34,404 bases of DNA from NCBI GenBank assembly GCA_018398765.1, contig JAHBMJ010005916.1, forward strand, positions 1-34,404, in the 5' to 3' direction. The DNA is from Chromera velia (Eukaryota > Sar > Chromeraceae). Position 1 is the stretch's first letter; the number at the start of each line of letters is the position of its first letter. Made by a program: the position numbers and the translations under genes. The notes under the pieces were generated by a model. The model saw nothing but the letters and a program-made list of their open reading frames with translations. It had not been told where the DNA came from and did no database searches. Shown here one piece after another: positions 11,149 through 20,019 of this stretch.

Positions 11149-12732
11149 TGCGGAGGATGGATGCATGAACTAAGCGACTGACAGTGCCCCCTTGGGCCTC
11201 TCTGCCAGGAACTCCTGCCACCCTCTTGTGCCTGCTCTGATGGTTCTCTCGTGGTCACCCGATGTGAACCTGCAGGGAGGGCGGCGGTGGGGGAGAATTA
11301 AGGGTTTTCTTTGCATGCGCATAGAGCAGCAGGGAAAAGAGAGGCGACAAGTCACGGCAACACCACCCATCTCAGCTGAACTGAAAATGGCGCAAGAAAG
11401 CATTGTACAGAGACTTCAAAGAAGAGCTAGCTTCCTACTGACGGACGGACGTGCTGCCAGGAATGAGGCCTGCAGGTTGGTAGAATCCGGGGCAGAACTC
11501 GGGCTGTTTGTAGGACTTGTCTCCGAGAGCAGCTGTGCCGATCAGGTTCCTCTTCTCAGCATAGCTCCAACCTGCAGGGAACGGAAAGAGAAATTTCAGA
11601 AATGAAGAAATGAATTGACGAAATGATGGAGGAACGAATGGATGAAAAAAGACAAAGTGGAAGGAGGGAAGGAGGAACAAAAAGGGAGAGGGAGGAAAGC
11701 ATGGAAAACGGAAAGAGAAGCGAGCCATTCGAGGCAGAGAAGAAAAGCAAAAAGCGTGACAACTGGACATGAATCGCAGCCATATCGACTAACTTCTCTG
11801 CTTTGTCTGCATCTCATTCTCCACAGTGTGCTCGCTGCTTCGGAACTCGTTGACTCTTTCCTGAAGGAGGGAGGGGCAGGTGAAGGGAGCAGCGGCATTA
11901 AGTCAGATACATTCATATTCACCTCGAGATTATGAGAGTAGAAGGAAGAAGAAAACGAGGAGACAAGGAAGATCTTCGGGAAAAGCCGCGTGATCACTGC
12001 AAGGTATCCGTGAGTCTGTGTTCACGGGCACGGTTTGTGGGTGTATTTTTTTGTGGGTTGAAATGGAAGACAAAATCGGAAAAGAAGGAATCCAGACCCG
12101 GCTGACGCACGGGAAGCAAATTTGTCTGTGTGTGCCTGCATGGTTGTTGACTACTTTGGGAGAGACAGTTTTTTTCTTTCAGAGCCAGCCCCACAGAACC
12201 ACCGGATGAACCTGACGACCAACTGACTCCCGTGAATGGGTCCACCACTGTCTTCAGACCCTGGGGGACGTCCCACATTTCTGTCCTGTCTACCTTGGGG
12301 ACGATGTGCGTCTTCTCTGCCTGACGCTTGACCGGGGGGAGAACAGGGAGGGCAGTGAGCTTCTTGAGAGGCTCCGAGGTTTTCTCGGCAGCTGCTGTTT
12401 CCCAGTGGGGAGGCACCACCTCCCTGCAGAGATGCATGGAAGCTTTGTCAAAGAGAATTATCCCACGTGAATCTCTTTCACGCTTTGCTCTTCCTATTTG
12501 CGGCCTTCGACTGAGCTCCAATCTATAGTTGAATGCTGGTCTCAACGGGTATCTATGTCAAGCTGGACGTTTCATTCCTCCTCATCATGTTTTTACAACC
12601 AAAGAGCAGAACTCCAAGGCAATGTCGCATCTTTGTGTGAGGACGCCTCAGCGTGCAAATACTCTGCCACGCAATGACTGAAACTACCTCTTTCGATTCC
12701 CTTGCTTTCTCTGTCTATCTTGTCTCAGTGAT

Positions 12733-12766
<34 letters not shown>

Positions 12767-12838
12767 GCACAGACCTCCGAGAGCGGCGCCACTCGGCCTC
12801 GCTGGACTTCGGACATGACTGCACACACACACACACAT

Positions 12839-12881
<43 letters not shown>

Positions 12882-13735
12882 AAAGTTAAGAGACAGGAAG
12901 CTGGTGGCTGTGGGGGAATTGAAGGGCATCTGGGAGGACGGTCTGTTGTTCGCTTTTCTTTGAAAGCGAGAAGCATTTTGGGACCATTTTGGGTGCAGAC
13001 GAGAAGCCTCTCTTTCGTCCCCCCTCCTTTCTCTCTTTTTTTCCAGACTTATAGACGCGCACGCCGGCAATCAGAGATCAGAATTCAAACACAAACGAAA
13101 AAAAGGATCAAGAGGCCCTGACCAGGTGAGCTCGGCCCCGTGGTGGCAAGATCCCGGTGGCGTCTGCATGCACAAGCAGTGTAAGCGGCTATTTGATACC
13201 AGATGAAGTGAGAAGAGGGGCAAGAGTGATATGATCACGAAGGTAGACGGCCCTCCAAAAATTCATGAAGAGGGAATTAGAAAGCAGAACTGCATGAAAG
13301 CAACGGCTTGGACAACAAAAGTGAAGTGCGAGTAAACGCCCAATGGCTTTGCATGTATGTCTGCAGCTGAAACTTCTCATTCCAGTCCACGAACCTGCGA
13401 AGTAGGTGTCCATGCCGATCGAGGACATTTCGCCCCCCTTCAGATCGGTCTCGCATTGCCTCCTCAAACCTGCAAGCCGATTCAGCAGTAGCACAAGAAA
13501 GCGCACAAACCGAGCCAACGAGCAATTCTCTCAAGTTTCCAGACTGTGATCGAATTAGAGCAAAAGGATTCAGTGGTGTGTACACGTATACGTACATGCA
13601 CACACATATACACTAGAGGAATGCATGGATTGGTTGCTGACCAGCTGTCATGAACTTCTGCGACTCCGTGATGGGCTTTGCCCTGTTTTCCAGAAAGTTT
13701 GGCTGCGGTGGGGGTTGGTTTCCGATCTCAAACAT
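9833..13735 (-). CDS. Unrecognised 13-exon gene, 298-residue protein
   Basis: Reading leftwards, exons 13735-13656, 13469-13395, 12423-12228, 11860-11794, 11571-11451, 11269-11183, 10735-10658, 10600-10571, 10489-10462, 10341-10319, 10282-10243, 10156-10133 and 9880-9833 join in perfect phase from an ATG to a TAA. The product begins MFEIGNQPPPQPNFLENRAK. It contains charged helical segments such as YKQAESLRRQKEVRDDVKG and a Gly/Pro-bearing middle (CPGFYQPAGLIPGSTFTSG), and ends in an acidic tail, DPDESDSEEAQPTKG. There is no signal peptide or membrane helix, so it is probably cytosolic or cytoskeletal. I do not recognise the family. Most introns end TGCAG; donors include GTCAGT, GTTAGT, GTGAGT and GTCCGT. 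The 23-base exon 10341-10319 is the least certain: it was added because it restores phase between its neighbours. CA/GA microsatellites lie in two introns. Confidence 0.65.
11011..11148. repeat. CT/CA/GA dinucleotide microsatellite in an intron
   Basis: (CT)n, then (CA)n with CG variants, then (GA)n, lying in the 11182-10736 intron of the minus-strand gene. The apparent ORFs on both strands here are repeat translations. Confidence 0.95.
12732..12879. repeat. Two CA microsatellites and a GA tract in an intron
   Basis: (CA)n at 12732-12763 and 12822-12851, the second followed by (GA)n to 12879, within the 13394-12424 intron of the minus-strand gene. The 58 bases between the tracts are unique sequence. 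Confidence 0.93.
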
Positions 13736-14208
13736 GGCTGCAGGTAGATGGCCAGATGGTCTGTGGATATATAGAAGTGTCGAAGATGACGTACGCCAAA
13801 ATGCAAATTTGCACTCCAGCAACTCTTTGTCTCTTCAATGTTGTTGCTTGCCCAAGAGTTCGATTAAGCTTGCGCTTCTGAGAGTCGGGGGAGGTCCCTG
13901 ATACGCACCTTCTTTTCACACCTCCTACGTCAGCCTGTTGTGTAATAGGGTAGATCGCACTGCCTTAGCAGTTTTCAGTGAACTTTTTTTCACCTTGAAG
14001 CTTTGCATAAAATTGCATGGCGGATCATTGCAGACATGCATGCGCAGTGCGCGCGAAGACCTTTGCATGTATATAGCTGGCTACCTGCATGTTTTCTACC
14101 GATACGCGGGCTGCATATGCGCGCACTGCGACAAGCTCCGCGATGCATGGGACCCGGTCGGGCATTCATGCATTCACTCCCACGAGTGGCGCTAGGATGC
14201 ATGGGGGC
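13736..14208 (-). promoter_or_regulatory. Upstream region of the 298-residue gene, TGCATG-rich
   Basis: This gap separates the start codon at 13735 from the stop of the next minus-strand ORF at 14211. Between about 14036 and 14204 there are at least seven TGCATG-like sites, including TGCATGCG at 14037-14044, plus GC-rich alternations such as TGCGCGCACTGCG. In apicomplexans TGCATGCA-type sites are bound by AP2-family factors; a regulatory role here is inference. The ORFs across this stretch in both orientations have Cys/His-rich translations driven by GCATGC codons and were not accepted as genes. Confidence 0.4.
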
Positions 14209-14510
14209 TTAATTCCAAAACTTTCGCATAAACCACACGTGGTAGTCCCAGCGCCGGCACCACTCCTCCTTGAATCCCTCCTTGTACACGGCGTACTTCT
14301 TCCAGTATACTCGATCTTCTTCTACCTTCTTCTCCAGATGCTCCTTGGTTTCGACCACGCCAAACTTAAAAAAATCCTAAACTTGTCGCATTCAGCATCG
14401 TTCTCGAAGCTGCCCTGCAAATGGAGCATAACGCGCTCCCAAGAGGCACTCGGTGAAGCCGGACATGAAGAAAACAAGTTGAAAACAAAGCCCTTCTGGG
14501 AGGCCATCTG
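14209..14510 (-). pseudogene. Small Trp/Lys-rich ORF, broken or with an unresolved intron
   Basis: Reading leftwards, 14364-14209 encodes 51 residues plus TAA with clearly protein-like sequence: FGVVETKEHLEKK, then VYWKKYAVYKEGFKEEW, ending HVWFMRKFWN. Upstream, 14508-14375 is open in all three frames; the MASQKGFVFN frame ending in ENDAECDKF would continue into it if 17 bases were absent. Those 17 bases (AGGATTTTTTT plus AAGTTT) follow an identical AAGTTT, so the break looks like a small duplication-bounded insertion. A GT-AG intron of 18 bases is also visible there but gives the wrong phase for that frame. Function is unknown; the Trp/Tyr/Lys-rich C-terminus would suit a small organelle membrane-complex subunit, but that is speculation. 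Confidence 0.4.
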
Positions 14511-14639
14511 CAGGTGCCCGTAGCATATCGCTAGTTTCGTTCACATGTAGTTATAGAAGCTGGCGACGGTGATGACGCTGAGGATGTGTTCGTACCTGCA
14601 GATGACAACAAAGAGCTCGTAGATTGCTTTAATTATATT

Positions 14640-15523
14640 ATATAAAATAAAATTTTAATTTTATATATGATTATATGTATATTTTCTGGCCTCACAGTGG
14701 TGTGCTCCATGTGGCTTTCCCAGTTAAACATCTTCACATGCTTTACCGCAGACAGCAGCTGCGTCACGCGCTAGGGCCGGACTTGGGCACTAGCTCGGGC
14801 ATCTGCCCACTCCAAATGCCTTGTTTGGTAGCCCATGGTAGAGGACGTGAAGGCGCCCTACGCAAATACAATAAGGAGCAGCACTGCCGTTCCCAGTAGG
14901 CCTTACCAGTCAATGAAAAAAAATTGTGCAATAATCTAGGCAATGATGTTGCCAACGACTGCGATGGGGTTGCTCGTCATAGAGCTGATCCAGAAGTTTA
15001 GTATAATGTTTTGCGTCTCGGTCCGAGCCCGTGAAACCTGTGGCGCCTTCCACCGACTGCGGCCCGAGCCTGAGGAGCTTGTCCTAGAGCACAAGCTGGA
15101 TGCGGCCGCAGTTAAGGCACGTGTGGCCCTTGTACGCGACCATCATGCTGAGCCCGAGTACCATGAGCAGCACAAGAGTCATGTATGCCAGAAAAGGCAA
15201 TGCACAATGCGTAGCCCTCTGCTTGTATGTCGGGAAAGCCGACGACGTCTTCATCTGCGCAGAATATAAATTTTAGTAGCACGCGCATATGACAAACAGA
15301 AATTTAAAGCAATCAAAGCCGATTGAAACACGGTGACCCTCATAGAAGAAGCACAGCAGCATGCAGCAGCGTGATTTTTATGAACTTGGGCTAGTAGCTA
15401 GATCTGAAAGAAGGCGTAGCGGAGGCTGGGCGGGCGGGACTTTTTGGCTGCGAGGCGCTGCTCATGCGCCCAAGCATCGGTGATTTTCTTCACCAAACAG
15501 AGTGGACTCCATAGTAGGACTTA
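14640..15523 (-). pseudogene. ABCC-type ABC transporter, decayed first transmembrane domain
   Basis: Reading leftwards, 15520-15401 gives LLWSPLCLVKKITDAW and then KKSRPPSLRYAFFQ, which match the segment before TMD1 of ABCC/MRP exporters (a W..E...PSL pattern). From 15254 the sequence reads EGYALCIAF, then after a frame change LAYMTLVLLMVLGLSMMVAY and GRIQLVL, followed by DKLLRLGPQSVEGATGF. After a second frame change comes NFWISSMTSNPIAVVG, and then LEWADARAS and VKHVKMFNWE, the conserved D.R...LL..K..K...WE segment. Stops: TAG at 15398-15400, 15084-15086, 14936-14938, 14858-14860 and 14771-14773, and TAA at 14903-14905. No nucleotide-binding domain is visible, so this is a fragment of a plasma- or vacuolar-membrane exporter gene. 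A further fragment at about 14610-14535 (ELFVVICRYEHILSVITVAS) may continue it. Confidence 0.6.
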
Positions 15524-16125
15524 GTAAAATTCAAAATAACTTTTAAATTACTATATTCTAGCTTCATTATAAAGTAAAACTAGGTTACTTAAAGCAATCT
15601 AAAGTTTTTTAGAGTATTTAAAATCATTACTTCTGTGCAAATCTGCTCAAATGTGCTCAAAAGACTGGTTGATTATAGCTCAGGTACATACTATTAGTGA
15701 GAAAAATAATTATGATCACTGCGGCACGTAAAATTTAGTGAATGTTACCTGCAAAGAAATACACAGGCACAACACTAATGGATATACTTAATAGTAACGT
15801 TTTGCGCCGCCAAAGGGGGGTCTGCCAACCATAATGCTTTGTCCCCCCTATCCGGACACTTTATGGCGTGCAGACAGAAGGTAAAGCGAAGACAAGAACC
15901 CTGGGGAAGATCTGGAGAAAGAATATGAACAACACTGACTCAAGCAACACTTTATAGGAGATTTGGCTCTATATTAGTTTAAGCGCTAATGTGATCTCCT
16001 AGTGGGATTCAAATTAGCTGGGTTCATTCTATCATGCACGGTTTCTGCTCAGTCCTCTTTCTGTTTCTCTCTCTCAGACTCTTGATCTATGACAAATAGA
16101 CATCAGACTCAAAATTTAATGATAC
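15524..16125. other. AT-rich stretch without recognisable features
   Basis: No coding sequence seen on either strand. 15530-15760 is AT-rich; 15800-16080 has mixed composition. It could be an intron between the transporter remnant and the upstream fragments at 16126-16730, which lie on the same strand. Confidence 0.4.
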
Positions 16126-16730
16126 TATCCGTTGCTCGAGTAATATGTTGCTTGAATACGAAGGTTAGACTTGACTTCAACAACTTTGATCGATGCGTGC
16201 GACATGTACGAAGCAAAGCATGGCGGCAGAGCCTGGCGTCGGTATGCGGGCTCATTCAGATATAGCGCATACGAGGGTCTAGAAGGCGGTGCCACAGGGT
16301 AAGACTCCACAGATCCCCCCCGGCCACGAACAAGAAAATCGTGTCCCTGCGATCAGTCAAACACATTTGAGCATGTGCAGAAAGGGGAAAAAGGCAAGTA
16401 AAAGGACACGATTAACCATGCAGATGCAATGCAAACCCATGCAACCAATAGAACACTGGCACTTCAAAGCATGTAGTCGAAGGAATAAAATTTTGAGTGT
16501 CCTCGCACCATGACAGAGGCATTGTAAGAAAGCACAGGCTGAAACACAGAAATCCGTTTGGCCTCAGGTGTATGGGAGGGGTCTGCGGCAATCGGCGGCA
16601 ATTGGGTCTTGCTCATTGGGGGCGGTGGAGATGTCGCTGATGTTGAGAGGGCGTTAGCAGTGCTGCTCATCTTCATCAATGGTGACGATATGATCGAGGA
16701 AGTCGGTGGTGTGGTTGCAGCAAATCATTT
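16126..16730 (-). CDS. Two unassigned coding-like fragments, possibly an N-terminal region
   Basis: Reading leftwards, 16724-16464 is an open frame whose translation includes MSKTQLPPIAADPSHTPEAK and ISVFQPVLSYNASVMVRG, a Ser/Pro/Thr-rich start. 16310-16128 encodes ESYPVAPPSRPSYALYLNEP and then AYRRQALPPCFASYM. Both look like expressed protein more than chance translation, but no splice join could be fixed and no family was recognised. Since the ABC transporter remnant follows on the same strand, they may be its cytosolic N-terminus. The right-hand fragment begins almost at the edge of the foldback element, which may have separated it from its own 5' exons. Confidence 0.3.
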
Positions 16731-16739
16731 ATGATTTTG

Positions 16740-17885
16740 AGAGGAAGATCCTATATAGTACGGTTAGGAGTAATCAATACTTTGGTAGTTGTGTTGCTTT
16801 GATATTTATTTATATTTTAAAATATTAAAAAACTACTGAAAAAAACTTTTTTTACAAGTTTTATTACTGAATAAAATAAAATAACTGGTGTTAATTACAT
16901 CAAAGAAACAGTTGTTATGAATGTGAACAATACTTGGTCTAGGGGGCCGCACTTGGTCTTATATATAAATTCTACCCCAATTTCGGTCATCTTGAATAGG
17001 AACCTTAATGATTGATATACACAAACGGCTGAAACTACCAAATAAAGCACATCATACTGAATCATATTAGGCGGTTTATATCTGTGCAATCATAATATTG
17101 GGCTACATTGTGGTGTTTCAAAGTTGAACGATGTCATATCGCCAGGTTTTGTTAGGCGTTGGGCTGTGTTGGGCCTGTTGGGCGGTGCCCAACAGTACAA
17201 ATGGCCTAACAGTAGCCTAACATCACTTTAAAGTGCACAACAGACATTGTAGAGCTTTTTAGACCAACTAAAAAGCACACAATCAAGACAACAAAAATTA
17301 AAGCTAAATGTTGTTTTAATATGAACTCTATACTCTTTATAGAACGTATAAAATCGTTGTTTGAAAGTGAGAGGCGGTGTTAAGACCTTTAACCTCTAAA
17401 AAATGTAGCTCATTTTTAAATAACCATTTTTTACGTTTCATAAAGAGTATAAAGCTCATATTGAAGCAACATTGAGCTCTAATTTTGTTCTTTTTGATTG
17501 CGTGCTTTTTAGTTGGTCTAAAAGGCTTTACAATGTCTGTTATGCACTTTAAAATGATGTTGGGCTGCTGTTGGGCCATTTGTACTGTTGGGCACCGCCC
17601 AACAGGCCGAACACAGCCCAACAGACCCTAAGCCCAACAGAACCTGGCGACAGAGCTGGGGAGGATAAAAACATAGCCCAACATTTGAAAGACAAAGTTT
17701 TAACTAGCCCAATATGATACTCCAAAATCTGCTTCATATGCAAGTTTTAATGGTTTCTTCATATTCCATTTATAACATTTTAAGAGACATAGCTAAAGCA
17801 GGGGGGGCATCTGGAGTGCGGCCCCTTAGATACTTGGTACCACCACTGAGTTATTCCTAACCGTACTGTATAAGAGATCTTTTGT
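16740..17885. mobile_element. Foldback-type element with long imperfect terminal inverted repeats
   Basis: The two halves are inverted copies. 17174-17206 is identical to the reverse complement of 17574-17606 (33 of 33 bases), and 17261-17278 to that of 17502-17519 (18 of 18). Weaker matches run on towards the centre at about 17360/17415 and outwards past TATTGGGCTA (17094; 17713). The outermost match, AGTACGGTTAGGARTAA, lies near 16757 and in complement near 17860, preceded on both sides by an AAGATC-like sequence. Extra bases at 16795-16930 make the left arm longer. Each arm also contains the perfect small hairpin CTGTTGGGCGGTGCCCAACAG. A 95-codon minus-strand ORF (17621-17337) spans the centre and right arm; it has no recognisable domain. 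No transposase is visible, so the element is probably non-autonomous. Confidence 0.7.
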
Positions 17886-18019
17886 TTTTTATTTTTTTCA
17901 TCTAAGTCATAGTGCTTTAAATGATATGCACACACTGGCACAAGATTTCGGTCACGCCGAAAGAGAGAGGCTTTAAGGGAACTGCTCAAGCAAAAGGAAG
18001 GGAGTTGGGCGTGATCCAA

Positions 18020-18241
18020 TCACGCAATCTTGTTGTGTGAATCAGTCAAGCTGGGGCATGTTGTTGCACAGGACATGCATGTTGCTGTTTCTACAAAGCA
18101 GAGTTTACTGCGATCAAGTGGTTGAACACTGCCTGCTGCATCATAAAAAGGGTTCCAAGTCCACTTCGTCTTTTCGAAGAGTGCCTTCAGCAACTCTCTC
18201 GCATCATCCGAGCCATCGCCAGCAGCAGCTTTAATGTTTTT
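18020..18241 (-). CDS. Unassigned coding-like exon ending in TGA
   Basis: The translation includes DDARELLKALFEKTKWTWNP and then LDRSKLCFVETATCMSCATT, ending TDSHNKIA and TGA at 18022-18020. The sequence begins after a possible acceptor (TTAAAG) at about 18231. It follows the phosphatase-like ORF on the same strand and could be its 3' exon or that of another gene; no phase-consistent join was found. The same frame stays open below the TGA into the foldback element (17780-18019) but with less protein-like content. Confidence 0.35.
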   Translation of the reverse strand, partial: KNIKAAAGDGSDDARELLKALFEKTKWTWNPFYDAAGSVQPLDRSKLCFVETATCMSCATTCPSLTDSHNKIA

Positions 18242-18374
18242 ACATGGTTTAAACATCAGGAATTATTATGATTTTACTTTAATTAACTAAAAAAAATTAA
18301 AAATATTTGGAGTCGGAATTAGTGTTGGAGTCAACATGGTCCCGTTTTCATATAGCTGCAGCCTATGGTGCAAG

Positions 18375-19040
18375 TTATAAAGAAAAATGCTTGATATAGG
18401 TCTCTAACATGTACTCGTCCACACTCATGCTTGGTTGCTGCTGTTGCTGCGATGATGAAGCAGAAAGTATCAGTTTTGATTCAAGCTGTACGAGTTGATG
18501 GAAGAAGCCAAAATTTGGCTGAGTTTCAGAGCGCCTTGCCTTTATGTGTATAAACGCACTTGCCAAAGATTCGAAGCCACGCTGCTGCCTCGTCATGAGA
18601 AACGCTATCATAAGCGAGGCTAATTGAGAGCGCCCCGCCTGGCAGTGCACAAGTGTGGGCTCGTTTTTTGTAAGACCCTCAGCAAGAAAACTAGACACAG
18701 TTATAACATGAGGTAGAATGGAATCGGTGGGAATATCGTGGAGCGGAACTTATAGAATTGACATTGAAGGTACTTGCGAAGACTCATCACTCCTCTTGCT
18801 TTCTGCGTGTTGTCGCTCTGGCCCTATTTTGGTTTCTGAAATAGCAACAATGGTGCAACGCCTCATCAGAGACTTGTCTGTAACCAGAAAAGGCTACGGT
18901 AGGCAACGCACAATACGAGTGATCTTGAGATCATCAAGGATGACAAGCCACTCCTTGGGTGTCACAGGCTTTGGGCTGAGATAGAAGTGATCGAGAATCT
19001 GTGAAGGCTTGAAGCTACTCTCATCATGAGGGAGGGCCAT
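18375..19040 (-). pseudogene. Dual-specificity-phosphatase-like ORF with two nonsense codons and no catalytic Arg
   Basis: A single frame of 222 codons from an ATG at 19040 to a TAA at 18375. The start, QILDHFYLSPKPVTPKEW then LDDLKITRIVRCLP, fits the N-terminal part of the DSP fold; VPLHDIPTDS matches the conserved strand with the general-acid Asp. HCQAGRSQLASLMIAFLM (18647-18594) is the signature loop, followed by FIHIKARR and QPNFGFFHQLVQLE, which match the family closely. The consensus is HC-X5-R, but here the residue after X5 is Gln (CAA at 18626-18624), so phosphatase activity should be lost even without the stops. TAG at 18896-18894 and TAA at 18752-18750 interrupt the frame, and about 40 extra residues lie between the first and second conserved blocks. 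It would have acted on phosphoproteins in the cytosol or nucleus. Confidence 0.7.
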
Positions 19041-19720
19041 ATTACGGACAGCAGTGCTGAATCATCAAGGGCAACTTGCAAGCTTCAAACTGCGCTTCTG
19101 TTTGTTCGTTTCCTGAAATCGAAAAGAAGGGAAATGAACAAGAGTAATACAAAACACAAGGGTGAATTATATCATCGATCTACAAGGGTGGCTACTACTA
19201 AAAATTGCATATCCCTACTGCTCCCCTCCTGTTCAAAGCTCCACTTCCTCTTCTCTGAGCTCCAGCTCAACGTCAAAGAATGACTTCTCATGCGCCAACC
19301 AATATATAGACACAATATATATAGACAAAGAAGATTAAAGAAGTTAAACGGAACCTCCTGCGTATCCGGCGCCATGCATGCAGCTTAATCTCAAGCTTCT
19401 CCAACATTCTCCAACACATATTAATATATATGCACCACCATGATCGACGCAGTTTAAGAATGTCTAAGACTTAATTGGACATGAGAGTGGGTGCACGCTG
19501 CGCGTCGACGTTGTTGTGTGGTGGGTATACTCCCGTTGTCGAGTCCGGCATCGAAAGAGGGACACATACAAAAGTTCTTCTCTTTCGAAGCGTCGTGAGT
19601 GGCGCATATTGGGATGCCTTTTTATGCATACTCCTCTTTTGCAATACTATATACGACATTATTACTCAGAGAGATGGGGAACCCGCGAACCATTCATTCA
19701 ACAATTGTTATGCAGTGTGC
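19041..19720. other. Upstream flank of the phosphatase-like ORF with possible coding remnants
   Basis: On the minus strand, 19303-19233 reads AHEKSFFDVELELREEEVEL before a TGA, and 19109-19041 contains NEQTEAQFEAC, which would run into the phosphatase frame if the 19 bases 19077-19059 (GTTGCCC...GATTCAG on that strand) were removed. Neither is long enough to assign. A plus-strand ORF at 19475-19741 (88 codons) has no recognisable domain. Confidence 0.3.
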
Positions 19721-19748
19721 AGATTGAGTTGTACAGATTGAGTTGTAC
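19721..19748. repeat. Two perfect tandem copies of a 14-base unit
   Basis: AGATTGAGTTGTAC occurs twice head to tail. It lies in noncoding sequence upstream of the adhesin-like gene. Confidence 0.9.
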
Positions 19749-20019
19749 AATTTAAGTGAAGTAAAGTGAACTTGAGTTTCGAAGGAAAATGATGTTCAAA
19801 AAGCTTCAGAGTAATTGCAGGGGCCGGCTTATATATAGAGAAATTTTTATGTGTCCCTTCCAGTTGGGCCCGAATGGCAACTATGTGCGCACAAATCACT
19901 ACTTGGTTATAAGCTATAGTAAGATTTGGACATGATTTGGTCCCAAAATGCAAATTTCTGCACAGGTGGTGCCCACGCAGTCATCTCACGCAGACGCGAG
20001 TATAAGATATGCCCCGGGC

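Noticed and set aside
13938-14212. Plus-strand Cys/His-rich ORFs resembling a zinc-binding peptide
   Set aside because: The Cys and His codons come from repeated GCATGC/TGCAT sequence; there are no splice or homology signals, and the stretch fits an upstream region better.
18879-18911. An 18-base GT-AG intron hiding the first TAG of the phosphatase ORF
   Set aside because: Removal would delete the conserved ITRIVRC strand of the domain, so a nonsense codon is the simpler reading.
4509-19040. Nuclear genetic code with TAA and TAG read as Gln
   Set aside because: The intact adhesin gene uses only CAG/CAA for its more than 35 Gln and has no in-frame TAR in 928 codons; the first gene is likewise clean, and the minus-strand gene ends naturally in TAA. 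The TAR codons are confined to loci that also show frame changes or lost catalytic residues.
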